Below, piece after piece: positions 50,610 to 58,858 of a stretch of 64,000 bases of DNA (positions are counted from its first letter, which is position 1; each line of letters starts with the position of its first letter). The stretch spans positions 22,681 through 86,680 of the forward strand of contig JAFXCL010000005.1 in the NCBI GenBank assembly GCA_017521485.1, read 5' to 3'. The notes beneath the pieces are model-generated. The model was not told where the DNA came from and ran no database searches. It was given only the letters and a program-made list of their open reading frames with translations. This DNA comes from Oscillospiraceae bacterium. Lineage in GTDB: Bacteria; Bacillota; Clostridia; Oscillospirales; Oscillospiraceae. The position numbers and the translations under genes are program-made.

Positions 50610-51827
50610 ATGTTCCCTAAGCGCTTTTTATGTGTACTTTTCACGCTGTGCTGCCTTTTCTGCCTATGCGGCAGTGTGACAGCCGCAGAAGTGGACAGCG
50701 ACAGTGTTTACTGTTTTACTTCTTCTGATTTTTCCCAGGCTGAAGATCCGCTTCTGGGTATCTGCATTACGCAGCTGCCGGAGGTGAACACCGGTACGGT
50801 CATGCTGGGCAGCCGGGTCTTGCAAAAGGGAGATATCCTTACTGCCGATCAGGTAGCACAGATGACCTTCTCCCCCCTGAGCACCGAAGAGGATCAGCAG
50901 GCCCAGATCACCTACCTGCCCATTTATGCAAACCGGGTGGAGCGCTCTGCCACCACTGCCCTGTCTATCCGGGGTAAGAAGGATGAAGCGCCGGTTGCCA
51001 CCGACTCTTCTGTAGAAACCTATAAGAACATTCCCAACGAAGGCTCTTTGAAGGTTTCCGATCCGGAGGGTAAGGAACTGACCTACACCCTGATCCGTGC
51101 ACCTAAGCGGGGCGAAGTGACACTGCGGGAGGACGGCTCTTTTGTTTACACCCCGAAAAAGAATAAGGTAGGTGTAGATTCCTTCACCTACACCGCCGCA
51201 GACCCTGCGGGGAATGTTTCCCGGGAAGCGACCGTGACTGTCCAGATCCTCAAGCCCACAAATCCCACCCAGTACACGGACACTGTGGGTCTTGACTGCC
51301 GGTTTGAGGCAGAATGGCTGCGCAATACCGGTCTTTTCGAGGGGGAAAAGGTTAGTAATCTGACCTGCTTTTTCCCGGATAAGGCGGTAAACCGGGGTCA
51401 GTTTCTGGCAATGACGGTACAAGCTTTGGATATTCCCACCGAGGATGTGAGCGCTCAGAGTCTGCCGGAGAGCACACCCCTGTGGCTTCAGCCTTATCTG
51501 GCGGCAGCCCTCCGTTCCGGTCTGACCGCCGGTCTGCCGGATGCAGAAACCTTTGATGCAGACAGCTCCATCACCGGCGCAGAGGCTGCAGTGATCCTCC
51601 AAAACGCATTGGATCTGACCGTTTCTCAGCAGACCCTTGCTGCCTATGAAGAACTGGCAGAGGATATTCCCGCCTGGGCAGCAGGTGCACTGACTGTTTT
51701 GCAGGAAAATGGTATCTCTTTGGATGCAAATGCCTCTCTGACCCGCGCCGATGCGGCAAATGTGCTGTATCAGGTTAGTCTTCTGGCGGTCAATGCCCCC
51801 GGCACAGCGGTATTTCGTATGCAATAA
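50610..51827 (+). CDS. Secreted protein: Ig-like domain plus SLH-like repeats
   Basis: A 405-residue exported protein with a signal peptide (residues 1-25, ending VTAAE). Residues 125-212 fit a bacterial Ig/cadherin-like domain (LKVSDPEGKELTYTLIRAPK, DGSFVYTPKKN, VDSFTYTAADPAGN). From residue 230 three segments resemble S-layer-homology repeats (VNRGQFLAMTVQAL, ITGAEAAVILQNAL, LTRADAANVLYQV), which would tether it to the cell wall. The extreme C terminus has no anchor helix. GTAGGAGG precedes the ATG. Monocistronic; function unknown. Confidence 0.82.
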   Translation: MFPKRFLCVLFTLCCLFCLCGSVTAAEVDSDSVYCFTSSDFSQAEDPLLGICITQLPEVNTGTVMLGSRVLQKGDILTADQVAQMTFSPLSTEEDQQAQITYLPIYANRVERSATTALSIRGKKDEAPVATDSSVETYKNIPNEGSLKVSDPEGKELTYTLIRAPKRGEVTLREDGSFVYTPKKNKVGVDSFTYTAADPAGNVSREATVTVQILKPTNPTQYTDTVGLDCRFEAEWLRNTGLFEGEKVSNLTCFFPDKAVNRGQFLAMTVQALDIPTEDVSAQSLPESTPLWLQPYLAAALRSGLTAGLPDAETFDADSSITGAEAAVILQNALDLTVSQQTLAAYEELAEDIPAWAAGALTVLQENGISLDANASLTRADAANVLYQVSLLAVNAPGTAVFRMQ

Positions 51828-51835
51828 TCCTACCG

Positions 51836-51868
51836 GCGACCTTACCTTGTGTGAGGTCGCTATTTTTT
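51836..51868 (+). terminator. Terminator of the SLH-like protein gene
   Basis: GCGACCT (51836-51842) pairs with AGGTCGC (51854-51860), extended by inner AC/GT pairs, and is followed by TATTTTTT. Confidence 0.75.
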
Positions 51869-51890
51869 ATGATTTTTATCCTGTTCCCTA

Positions 51891-51958
51891 TTGACAAAAG
51901 ACACAAGATGTGGCAATATATTGTGTAGACGCCCACTCTCAGCTACAATATATTGTGG
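51891..51958 (+). promoter_or_regulatory. nrdD promoter with two NrdR boxes
   Basis: A perfect TTGACA lies at 51891-51896. Two near-palindromic sites, TGGCAATATATTGTGT (51911-51926) and CTACAATATATTGTGG (51943-51958), share the CAATATATTGTG core of the NrdR consensus. Their starts are 32 bp apart, three helical turns, as is normal for NrdR. The first overlaps the expected -10. NrdR represses ribonucleotide reductase genes when dATP is high. Its gene is not in the window. Confidence 0.85.
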
Positions 51959-52000
51959 CTGGCGTAAATATGATTCTGACAGAAAGACAGGTAAGTACTT

Positions 52001-54283
52001 ATGATTCAAAGCATTATCAAGCGCGATGGCCGTGTGGTTTTGTACGATCAGAACAAGATCGCCGGTGCAATTCTGAAAGCACTGGAAGCCTCCGGCGAGG
52101 GCAACGCCGCCGATGCCGCCCGGGTTGCCAACGATGTCCAGCGGGAGCTGGAGGGAAATTTCCCCTCTGAAGCCCCCAACATTGAAGCCATTCAGGACGC
52201 CGTAGAACGCCAGCTGATGAACCATGGCTTCTCCGCCGCCGCCAAGGCATACATCCTGTACCGCGCCAACCGTACCCGCGCCAGAGAGGCAAACACCTCC
52301 CTGATGAAGACCATCGATGAGATCACCAACATCGACGCCCGCATCAGCGATATGAAGCGGGATAACGCCAACATCGACGGCAACACCGCCATGGGCTCTA
52401 TGCTCCAGATCGGCGCTGCCGGTGCAAAGGCATACAACGAAATGTATCTGCTCCGCCCCGAGCATGCCAAGGCATACCGGGAGGGCGATATCCATATTCA
52501 TGACTTCGATTTCTACTCCCTGACAACCACCTGCTGCCAGACGGACATCATTAAGCTGTTTAAGGGCGGCTTCTCAACCGGTCACGGCTATCTCCGTGAG
52601 CCCCAGAGCATCCAGAGCTATGCCGCACTGGCTGCTATCGCTATCCAATCCAACCAGAACGACCAGCACGGCGGTCAGTCCATCCCCAACTTTGATTACG
52701 GTATGGCAATGGGTGTTGCAAAAACCTTCCGCAAGGCTTACATCCGCCGACTGAAGGAAGCGCTGGAAGACCTGCTGGATCTGGAGGATGAGCAGGAGAG
52801 CATTTCCGCACTGGTTGCTGCTGCCGAGGAAGCCTGCGGCACAACTGCCCGGCTGGAAAACACCCCCGACTTCGACCGGACCGTTGCTGTGAAGCTGACT
52901 GAAAAGTATGCACTGACCCAGGATCAGGCTGCTGCCCTCATCTCCCGCTCCAGAAAGCGTGCATGGCAGAAGACTGATCGGGATACCAAGCAGGCAATGG
53001 AGGGCTTTGTCCACAATTTGAACACTATGCACTCCCGTGCGGGTGCGCAGACCCCCTTCTCCTCCATTAACTACGGTACAGATACCTCCCCCGAGGGCCG
53101 TATGGTCATCCGCAATGTGCTGCTGGCACTGGATGCAGGCTTAGGTCACGGTGAGACCTGTATCTTCCCCATCCATATTTTCAAGGTCAAGGAAGGCGTC
53201 AACTACAACGAGACCGATCCCAACTACGATCTGTTCCGCTTAAGCTGCAAGGTCAGCGCCCGCCGTCTGTTCCCCAACTACACCTTCTTGGACAGCCCCT
53301 TCAACCTGCAGTACTATGTGCCCGGCCGCCCGGAGACAGAAGTTGCTACTATGGGCTGCCGTACCCGCGTGATGGGCAACGTCTACGATCCCTCCCGTGA
53401 GATTGCCTACGGCAGAGGTAACCTGTCCTTCACCTCCATCAACCTGCCCAGAATTGCCATCGAAGCAAAGGGCGATGAAAAGGTATTCTACGAAAAGCTG
53501 GAGGCTATGCTGGAATTAGTTGCGCAGCAGCTGTTGGACCGCTTCGAAATTCAGGCAAGCAAGCACATCTACAACTATCCCTTCCTGATGGGTCAGGGCG
53601 TATGGCTGGACTCCGAAAAGCTGGGTAACAACGACGACCTGCGGGAAGTGCTGAAGCACGGCACTCTGTCCATCGGCTTTATCGGCCTGGCAGAAACCTT
53701 GACCTCCCTCTACGGCAAGCATCACGGCTGCGCCGAAGAGATCCAGAACAAGGGTCTGGAGATCCTGGGCTTTATGCGTAAGTTCTGCGATGCTAAGTCC
53801 CAGGAGCTGAAGATGAACTTCTCCCTGCTGGGCACACCGGCTGAGGGCCTGTCCGGCCGCTTCATCCGTATGGATAAGAAGCGCTACGGCACGATCCCCG
53901 GTGTTACCGACCGTGAGTACTACACCAACTCCTTCCACATCCCTGTCTGGTACGACATTTCCGTGTACGACAAGATCCGTCTGGAAGCTCCCTACCACGC
54001 CCTGTGTAACGCAGGTCACATCAGCTATGTGGAGCTGGACGGCGACACCGCCCACAATGTGGAAGCATTCGAGGCTGTTGTCCGCTGCATGCACGACTGC
54101 GGCATCGGCTACGGCTCTATCAACCACCCGGTGGACCGTGACCCGGTTTGCGGCTATGTTGGCATCATCGGTGATGTATGTCCCCGCTGCGGCCGTCACG
54201 AGGGCGAGGAAATTGATCCTGCCCGTGTAGACGAACTGAGAAGAAAGTATCCCCAGATGCCCGCATTTCAGGGTATCGAGTAA
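52001..54283 (+). CDS. nrdD: Anaerobic ribonucleotide reductase, catalytic body without glycyl-radical tail
   Basis: A class III reductase of 760 residues that reduces NTPs to dNTPs in the absence of oxygen. An N-terminal ATP-cone (residues 2-92, IIKRDGRVVLYDQNKIAGAI) provides allosteric control. The barrel has DIHIHDFDFYS, GRGNLSFTSINLPR and MGCRTRV. The C terminus keeps the zinc region RDPVCGYVGIIGDVCPRCGR but ends 30 residues later at PAFQGIE. The RxxGYL glycyl-radical segment that normally follows is missing and is encoded by the next gene. The start has only a weak AGG site. Confidence 0.93.
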   Translation: MIQSIIKRDGRVVLYDQNKIAGAILKALEASGEGNAADAARVANDVQRELEGNFPSEAPNIEAIQDAVERQLMNHGFSAAAKAYILYRANRTRAREANTSLMKTIDEITNIDARISDMKRDNANIDGNTAMGSMLQIGAAGAKAYNEMYLLRPEHAKAYREGDIHIHDFDFYSLTTTCCQTDIIKLFKGGFSTGHGYLREPQSIQSYAALAAIAIQSNQNDQHGGQSIPNFDYGMAMGVAKTFRKAYIRRLKEALEDLLDLEDEQESISALVAAAEEACGTTARLENTPDFDRTVAVKLTEKYALTQDQAAALISRSRKRAWQKTDRDTKQAMEGFVHNLNTMHSRAGAQTPFSSINYGTDTSPEGRMVIRNVLLALDAGLGHGETCIFPIHIFKVKEGVNYNETDPNYDLFRLSCKVSARRLFPNYTFLDSPFNLQYYVPGRPETEVATMGCRTRVMGNVYDPSREIAYGRGNLSFTSINLPRIAIEAKGDEKVFYEKLEAMLELVAQQLLDRFEIQASKHIYNYPFLMGQGVWLDSEKLGNNDDLREVLKHGTLSIGFIGLAETLTSLYGKHHGCAEEIQNKGLEILGFMRKFCDAKSQELKMNFSLLGTPAEGLSGRFIRMDKKRYGTIPGVTDREYYTNSFHIPVWYDISVYDKIRLEAPYHALCNAGHISYVELDGDTAHNVEAFEAVVRCMHDCGIGYGSINHPVDRDPVCGYVGIIGDVCPRCGRHEGEEIDPARVDELRRKYPQMPAFQGIE

Positions 54284-54310
54284 ACATTTTTGAACAAGGA
54301 GGAATTTATT

Positions 54311-54472
54311 ATGACTATTAAATCTAACAACGAGAAGATGGGCCAGGGCGTTGGCTTCGAGCGTATCCGCCGGATCACCGGTTATTTGGTCGGCACTATG
54401 GACAAGTGGAACGATGCTAAGCGCGCGGAGGAGCGGGATCGCGTGAAGCACTCTATGAGCAAGAATGCTTGA
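54311..54472 (+). CDS. Stand-alone glycyl-radical domain of class III RNR
   Basis: A 53-residue protein whose central part FERIRRITGYLVGTMDKWND and following AKRAEERDRVKH align with the extreme C terminus of normal NrdD (in E. coli TRRVCGYL... through RRVKHL). Gly24 is the expected radical site. It has its own AAGGAGG (54296-54302) 8 nt before the ATG and a 27-bp gap after the nrdD stop, so this is a separately translated subunit, not a frameshift. It overlaps nrdG by 8 nt. It should dock in NrdD and be activated by NrdG. Confidence 0.85.
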   Translation: MTIKSNNEKMGQGVGFERIRRITGYLVGTMDKWNDAKRAEERDRVKHSMSKNA

Positions 54473-54977
54473 TCTATCTGGCATTGTAACAGACAGTATC
54501 GTGGATGGCCCGGGCATCCGCACCACTATCTTCAGTCAGGGCTGTCCCCATCACTGTGAAGGCTGCCATAATCCGGAAACTTGGGAATTCGGCACCGGCA
54601 CGCAAATGGAGGAAGAAAGACTTCTGCAAATCGTGGAGGAAAATCCCCTCTGCCGTGGTGTGACCTTCTCCGGCGGCGAACCCTTTGCCCAGGCTGAGGG
54701 TTTTGCAAAGCTGGCTAGGCTCTTAAAGGAAAAAGGCTACGAGGTGGCGTCCTATTCAGGCTATACCTTCGAGCAGTTACTTTCCGGCAGCGATGCCCAG
54801 CGGGAATTGCTGGCGAGTATCGATATTCTCATCGACGGACCTTTCCTTCTAAGCGAGCGTTCTTTGGAGCTTTCCTTCCGGGGCAGTAAAAACCAGCGCA
54901 TACTGGATGTCCCCGCATCCTTAGCGGCCGGCAAGGCAGTGGAAACCACCCAGGTTCGCTGGCAGGGCGAATCTTAA
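54465..54977 (+). CDS. nrdG: Anaerobic RNR activating radical-SAM enzyme
   Basis: A 170-residue radical SAM activase that makes the glycyl radical using S-adenosylmethionine. The 4Fe-4S ligands are C27, C31 and C34 in CPHHCEGCHNPETW. SIVDGPGIRTTIF and TFSGGEPFAQ (SAM binding) are typical. Its ATG lies within the end of the glycyl-radical gene, so the two proteins are made together. Confidence 0.96.
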   Translation: MLDLSGIVTDSIVDGPGIRTTIFSQGCPHHCEGCHNPETWEFGTGTQMEEERLLQIVEENPLCRGVTFSGGEPFAQAEGFAKLARLLKEKGYEVASYSGYTFEQLLSGSDAQRELLASIDILIDGPFLLSERSLELSFRGSKNQRILDVPASLAAGKAVETTQVRWQGES

Positions 54978-54989
54978 TACAATAAGACA

Positions 54990-55022
54990 GAGCCTGTTGC
55001 GGTTTCGCAACAGGCTCGTTTT
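54990..55022. terminator. Terminator between convergent operons
   Basis: GAGCCTGTTGCG (54990-55001) pairs with CGCAACAGGCTC (55006-55017), loop GTTT, then GTTTT on the plus strand. It lies 8 bp beyond the minus-strand permease stop. Confidence 0.8.
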
Positions 55023-55029
55023 GGTTCTA

Positions 55030-56022
55030 TTATCGGTCTTCCCGGAAGTAGTTCAGACCAAGAGATGCGGGAAGTCCACTGCTTTTCTTTTGCCGTATAG
55101 AGGAGCCGACCAGAACGATGGCAGTGATAATAAAGGGAAGTGCCTGATAAAGCTGGGTAGGTACTTTTGCCATCCAGCCAAGAAGTCCCGGGAATGCTGC
55201 TGCCAGAGAAGTTCCGGATACCCGCAGGGTGTTGAAGAAGCCAAACACAAAAGTTCCCAAAATCGCAAGCAGGGGACTCCAGTTCGCAAAAATGACCAGT
55301 GCAACGGCGATCCAGCCGTAGCCGTTGATCCAACAGCTGCTGATGAAAGATCCGGACATATTAAGGCCCATATAGTAGCCGCCGATACCCATAATGCCGC
55401 AGCCTAAGCAGATGTGCAAATATTTCATCCGGCGGACATTGATGCCTACAGAGTCTGCGGCACCGGGGTTTTCACCAATGGCACGAAGCCGGAGACCGGG
55501 GGCTGTATGATTCAAATACAGCCACACAGCAATGGCAATCACGAAACCCAGATATACCAGAATGTTGTGATTAAACAGTCCGTGACCCAACACGGGTATT
55601 TTGGAAAGACCGGGGATGGGAATGTTGGCAAACCCGTTCTGAATGTTGGAATAATTGCTCATTACAGGCCAGTTGGTGGCTTTCAGACCGTTGCCCACAA
55701 AGAAGTAGATACCAAGGCCGAAAGTGGTCAGTGTCAGACCGGTAATGTTCTGATTTGCCTGCAGGGTTACAGTCAGCATGGCAAACAGCAGTCCGCACAA
55801 AGCACCCGCAAGGAAGGCTACCAGAATACCCACGCCCAGACTGTTGGCAAAGCAGCCGAAAATATATCCAAAGATAGCGCCTACAGCCATAATGCCCTCA
55901 ACGCCTAAGTTCAGGCTGCCGGATTTTTCTACAATAATTTCGCCTACAGTTCCATAGAGCAAAGGGATATTATATACCAAAATATTGTGCAGAAAGGTGG
56001 TTAAAATACCAAGCTTATTCAT
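55030..56022 (-). CDS. Nucleoside ABC importer permease (NupQ-like)
   Basis: A 330-residue permease of the BPD_transp_2 family with about nine helices. YNIPLLYGTVGEIIVEKSGSLNLGVEGIM is the characteristic N-terminal block, with LRLRAIGENPGAADSVGINV in the cytoplasmic loop. It pairs with the permease encoded upstream (8-nt overlap). GGGAGGCAATAAAG precedes ATG 56022, and the frame open further upstream is a shadow of the neighbour. Confidence 0.9.
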   Translation of the reverse strand: MNKLGILTTFLHNILVYNIPLLYGTVGEIIVEKSGSLNLGVEGIMAVGAIFGYIFGCFANSLGVGILVAFLAGALCGLLFAMLTVTLQANQNITGLTLTTFGLGIYFFVGNGLKATNWPVMSNYSNIQNGFANIPIPGLSKIPVLGHGLFNHNILVYLGFVIAIAVWLYLNHTAPGLRLRAIGENPGAADSVGINVRRMKYLHICLGCGIMGIGGYYMGLNMSGSFISSCWINGYGWIAVALVIFANWSPLLAILGTFVFGFFNTLRVSGTSLAAAFPGLLGWMAKVPTQLYQALPFIITAIVLVGSSIRQKKSSGLPASLGLNYFREDR

Positions 56023-57127
56023 CTTTATTGCCTCCCTTCCGGACGATAACCACCCGGAAACGGGTGAAGAAATCAGCAGCAAGGACCAGGAACAAAATTG
56101 CACCCTGCAGCATATTGGCAAAGCTGGAATCCACTTTTGAGAAAGTGGCAGCAGCAACGGTAGAACCGTAATGCAGTACAGAGATCAAAGCAGATACCGC
56201 AAATATTACAGCCGTGTTCAGCTGCGCCAGCCAAGCGACAATAATACCTGTCCAGCCTACATCATCCGTAATGGCAGTGGACAAGATTCCCGCAGTGCCA
56301 ACTTTGAAAGCAGCAGCCAGACCAATCAGGCAGGCAGACAGAAACACGGTCCGCAGAACAATGCGGTTTACCTTCATACCGGCATAGCGGGCAGTTCCGG
56401 CACTGTCACCCACAACTGCAATTTCATAGCCATGCTTTGTGCGCTTCAGGTACAGATATACCAGTGCGCCGATCAGGAATGTAAGAATGACAGTGATATT
56501 CAGCTCAAATTTTCCGCCCAGGGGAATGGTGGGAAAGCTGACAAAATCAGAAAAGCTGGCAAACACAGGGCGCACAGAATCATCGGAAAGGAAAAAGTTC
56601 CAGTCGGCTTTGGTTTCGCCCAGGAAGAACAGTAAATACAGTGCCACATAATTGAGCATCAGCGTCATCAGTGTCTCATTCGTGCCGAATTTTACTTTCA
56701 GCGCAGCAACCAACAGACCAAACAGACCTGCCGCCAGCATCGCTGCCACACACATCAAAATCAAAGTGAGCGCCTGGGGAAGTACAGGACCAAGCTTTAA
56801 AGCAACGAATGCAGCGCAAATGGCACCCATAATAAACTGACCCTCACCGCCAATGTTCCAGAAACGCATTTTAAATGCCAGGGAAAGGGCAACAGAGGTG
56901 AGCACCAGAGGAACAAAATCCCTCAGATAGTTTATGAAGACCTTATAAGCGATTTTATTGCCGACGGTACCCATGGTGAACATCCGCGTATAGTATGCCA
57001 AAGGGTCTACATCCAGTGTCAGAAGCACAACAGCACCCAGAAGCAGGGCTGCTACAACGGCGATCAAATAGAAGCAACACCGTTTCAACAAAGGACAGTT
57101 GTCCCGTTTCACAATATGAATTCCCAT
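56015..57127 (-). CDS. Nucleoside ABC importer permease (NupP-like)
   Basis: A 370-residue BPD_transp_2 permease. It has an N-terminal cytoplasmic stretch (MGIHIVKRDNCPLLKRC), about nine helices, WNIGGEGQFIMGAICA, GTNETLMTLMLNYVALYLL and the loop YEIAVVGDSAGTARYAGMKV. Two bases separate it from the ATPase gene. Confidence 0.9.
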   Translation of the reverse strand: MGIHIVKRDNCPLLKRCCFYLIAVVAALLLGAVVLLTLDVDPLAYYTRMFTMGTVGNKIAYKVFINYLRDFVPLVLTSVALSLAFKMRFWNIGGEGQFIMGAICAAFVALKLGPVLPQALTLILMCVAAMLAAGLFGLLVAALKVKFGTNETLMTLMLNYVALYLLFFLGETKADWNFFLSDDSVRPVFASFSDFVSFPTIPLGGKFELNITVILTFLIGALVYLYLKRTKHGYEIAVVGDSAGTARYAGMKVNRIVLRTVFLSACLIGLAAAFKVGTAGILSTAITDDVGWTGIIVAWLAQLNTAVIFAVSALISVLHYGSTVAAATFSKVDSSFANMLQGAILFLVLAADFFTRFRVVIVRKGGNKDE

Positions 57128-57129
57128 TC

Positions 57130-58716
57130 TTACGCCTCCTCTTCCCGGGGATCTTCACAAAACCGCGTATCTTTTGCGATACCGGCAGGCTTGTCCTGGT
57201 ATTTGTCGGTCAGATCCAGCGCACCGGTCATCATCAGGCCTAGCTCTTCCTTTGTGGTCTTGTGGGCGTGGACAACACCCATAAGCCTGCCGTGACACAG
57301 AACCATAATCTTATCACACAGTGCCATCATAACATCCAGATCTTCACCCACAAACAAAATACCCACACCTGCTTGTTTTTGCTGATTTAGGATATTGTAA
57401 ATTGTGTAAGAGGAGTTAATATCCAGACCGCGGACCGGGTATGCAGTAACAATTACATTCGGGCCTGCTTTGATCTCGCGACCCAGCAGAACCTTCTGCA
57501 CGTTGCCGCCGGACAGACGGCGAACAGGGGTTTCTGCAGAGGGAGTTACCACTTCCAAATCGGCGATCACCTGTTCTGCATCTCTGCGGCCTAATTTCCG
57601 ATCTACAAAAGGACCTTTGGTATCACCGTAGTTTTTCAGGAGCATATTATCAGTAATCGACAAAGAGGGCGCAAGACCCATACCCAAACGGTCTTCCGGG
57701 ATAAAGGACATAGAAATACCCTTTTCCAGAATCTTCTTGGGAGAAAGGCCAACAATGTTGTCGCCCTGATGGATCATTTGGCCTTTTTCGATGGGACGCA
57801 GACCGGCGATGGCTTCGCAGAGCTCTTTTTGGCCGCAGCCGGCAATACCGGCAACACCCAGAATTTCACCGCCGCGAATATAGAAGTTCACACCGTCGAT
57901 CGCCAAAGCGCCTTCGTCGCTGCGGATAGAAATATCCCGCACTTCCAACAGCGGTCGGGTTTTTTCTACAGTGGGACGGTCGATATTCAAATCGATTTTA
58001 CGGCCTACCATCCATTCAGTCAACGCCTGCTCGTTGGTTTCATTTGTATTAACGGTGGTGATATATTCGCCCTTACGGAGGATTGCGACCCGATCGGAAA
58101 TGTCCATAACCTCGTTAAGCTTATGGGTAATGATAATAATAGAGTGCCCGTCTTCCTTCATACGGCGCAAAACACCGAAGAGCTTCTGGATTTCCTGCAC
58201 GGTCAAAACCGCAGTAGGCTCATCGAGAATAATGACCTTTGCACCGTAATACAGAACTTTGATGATCTCCAGAGTCTGTTTTTCGGAAACGGACATATTA
58301 TAGACTTTTTTCTTAGGGTCGATCTCAAAGCCGAACTTCTTAACGATTTCTTCGATCTGGCCATATCGGTCTTTCTTCAGAAGCAGACCGGGCTTTTCTT
58401 TGCCCATCCAGATATTATCTGCAGCGGAAAACACATCTACCAGCTTAAAATGCTGATGGACCATACCGATTCCTAATTTTTTGGAATCCTCCGGAGAGTT
58501 GATGGTGACCGGTTTCCCATCTACATAAATACTGCCGCTATCCGGCTTGTAAATGCCGGATAGCATATTCATCAGGGTGGTTTTACCGGAGCCGTTTTCA
58601 CCCAGAATAGCCAGAATTTCACCGGGCTTCACATTCAGATCAATATGGTTATTTGCTACCACACTGCCGAAGGTTTTGGTGACGCCCTGCATTTGAATTG
58701 CATAATACTCATGCAT
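57130..58716 (-). CDS. Nucleoside ABC importer ATPase, two NBDs (NupO-like)
   Basis: A 528-residue fused double ATPase. NBD1 has Walker A GENGSGKTTLMN, a Q-loop MVHQHFK, signature MSVSEKQ and Walker B VIILDEPTAVL. NBD2 (from about residue 260) has a degenerate P-loop AGIAGCGQKELCE without the Lys and the signature LSGGNVQK, as is normal in the ribose/BMP-type importers. It powers the two permeases that follow. Confidence 0.93.
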   Translation of the reverse strand: MHEYYAIQMQGVTKTFGSVVANNHIDLNVKPGEILAILGENGSGKTTLMNMLSGIYKPDSGSIYVDGKPVTINSPEDSKKLGIGMVHQHFKLVDVFSAADNIWMGKEKPGLLLKKDRYGQIEEIVKKFGFEIDPKKKVYNMSVSEKQTLEIIKVLYYGAKVIILDEPTAVLTVQEIQKLFGVLRRMKEDGHSIIIITHKLNEVMDISDRVAILRKGEYITTVNTNETNEQALTEWMVGRKIDLNIDRPTVEKTRPLLEVRDISIRSDEGALAIDGVNFYIRGGEILGVAGIAGCGQKELCEAIAGLRPIEKGQMIHQGDNIVGLSPKKILEKGISMSFIPEDRLGMGLAPSLSITDNMLLKNYGDTKGPFVDRKLGRRDAEQVIADLEVVTPSAETPVRRLSGGNVQKVLLGREIKAGPNVIVTAYPVRGLDINSSYTIYNILNQQKQAGVGILFVGEDLDVMMALCDKIMVLCHGRLMGVVHAHKTTKEELGLMMTGALDLTDKYQDKPAGIAKDTRFCEDPREEEA

Positions 58717-58810
58717 GGAGAGTTTCTCCTCTCTTTTTATAAAGATACAAAATAAAAAGTAATTGTTGATTACTTTCTATGTTCTGTCTTTATAAAAGTA
58801 TAAAGTAAAA

Positions 58811-58838
58811 CCGGGTCGGCCGGTTGGGGCCGACCCGG
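58811..58838 (-). terminator. Intercistronic hairpin after the binding-protein gene
   Basis: CCGGGTCGGCC (58811-58821) pairs perfectly with GGCCGACCCGG (58828-58838). On the minus strand it is followed by TTTTACTTT. It sits between the binding protein and the ATPase gene and probably causes partial termination or protects the upstream mRNA, giving excess binding protein. Confidence 0.7.
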
Positions 58839-58858
58839 TAAACATTCGGGATTTTAGA

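Noticed and set aside
52001-54472. nrdD and the 53-residue gene as one gene broken by a frameshift
   Set aside because: NrdD ends with its own stop after extra residues, and the small gene has a dedicated AAGGAGG and ATG after a 27-bp gap, so no single base change would rejoin them.
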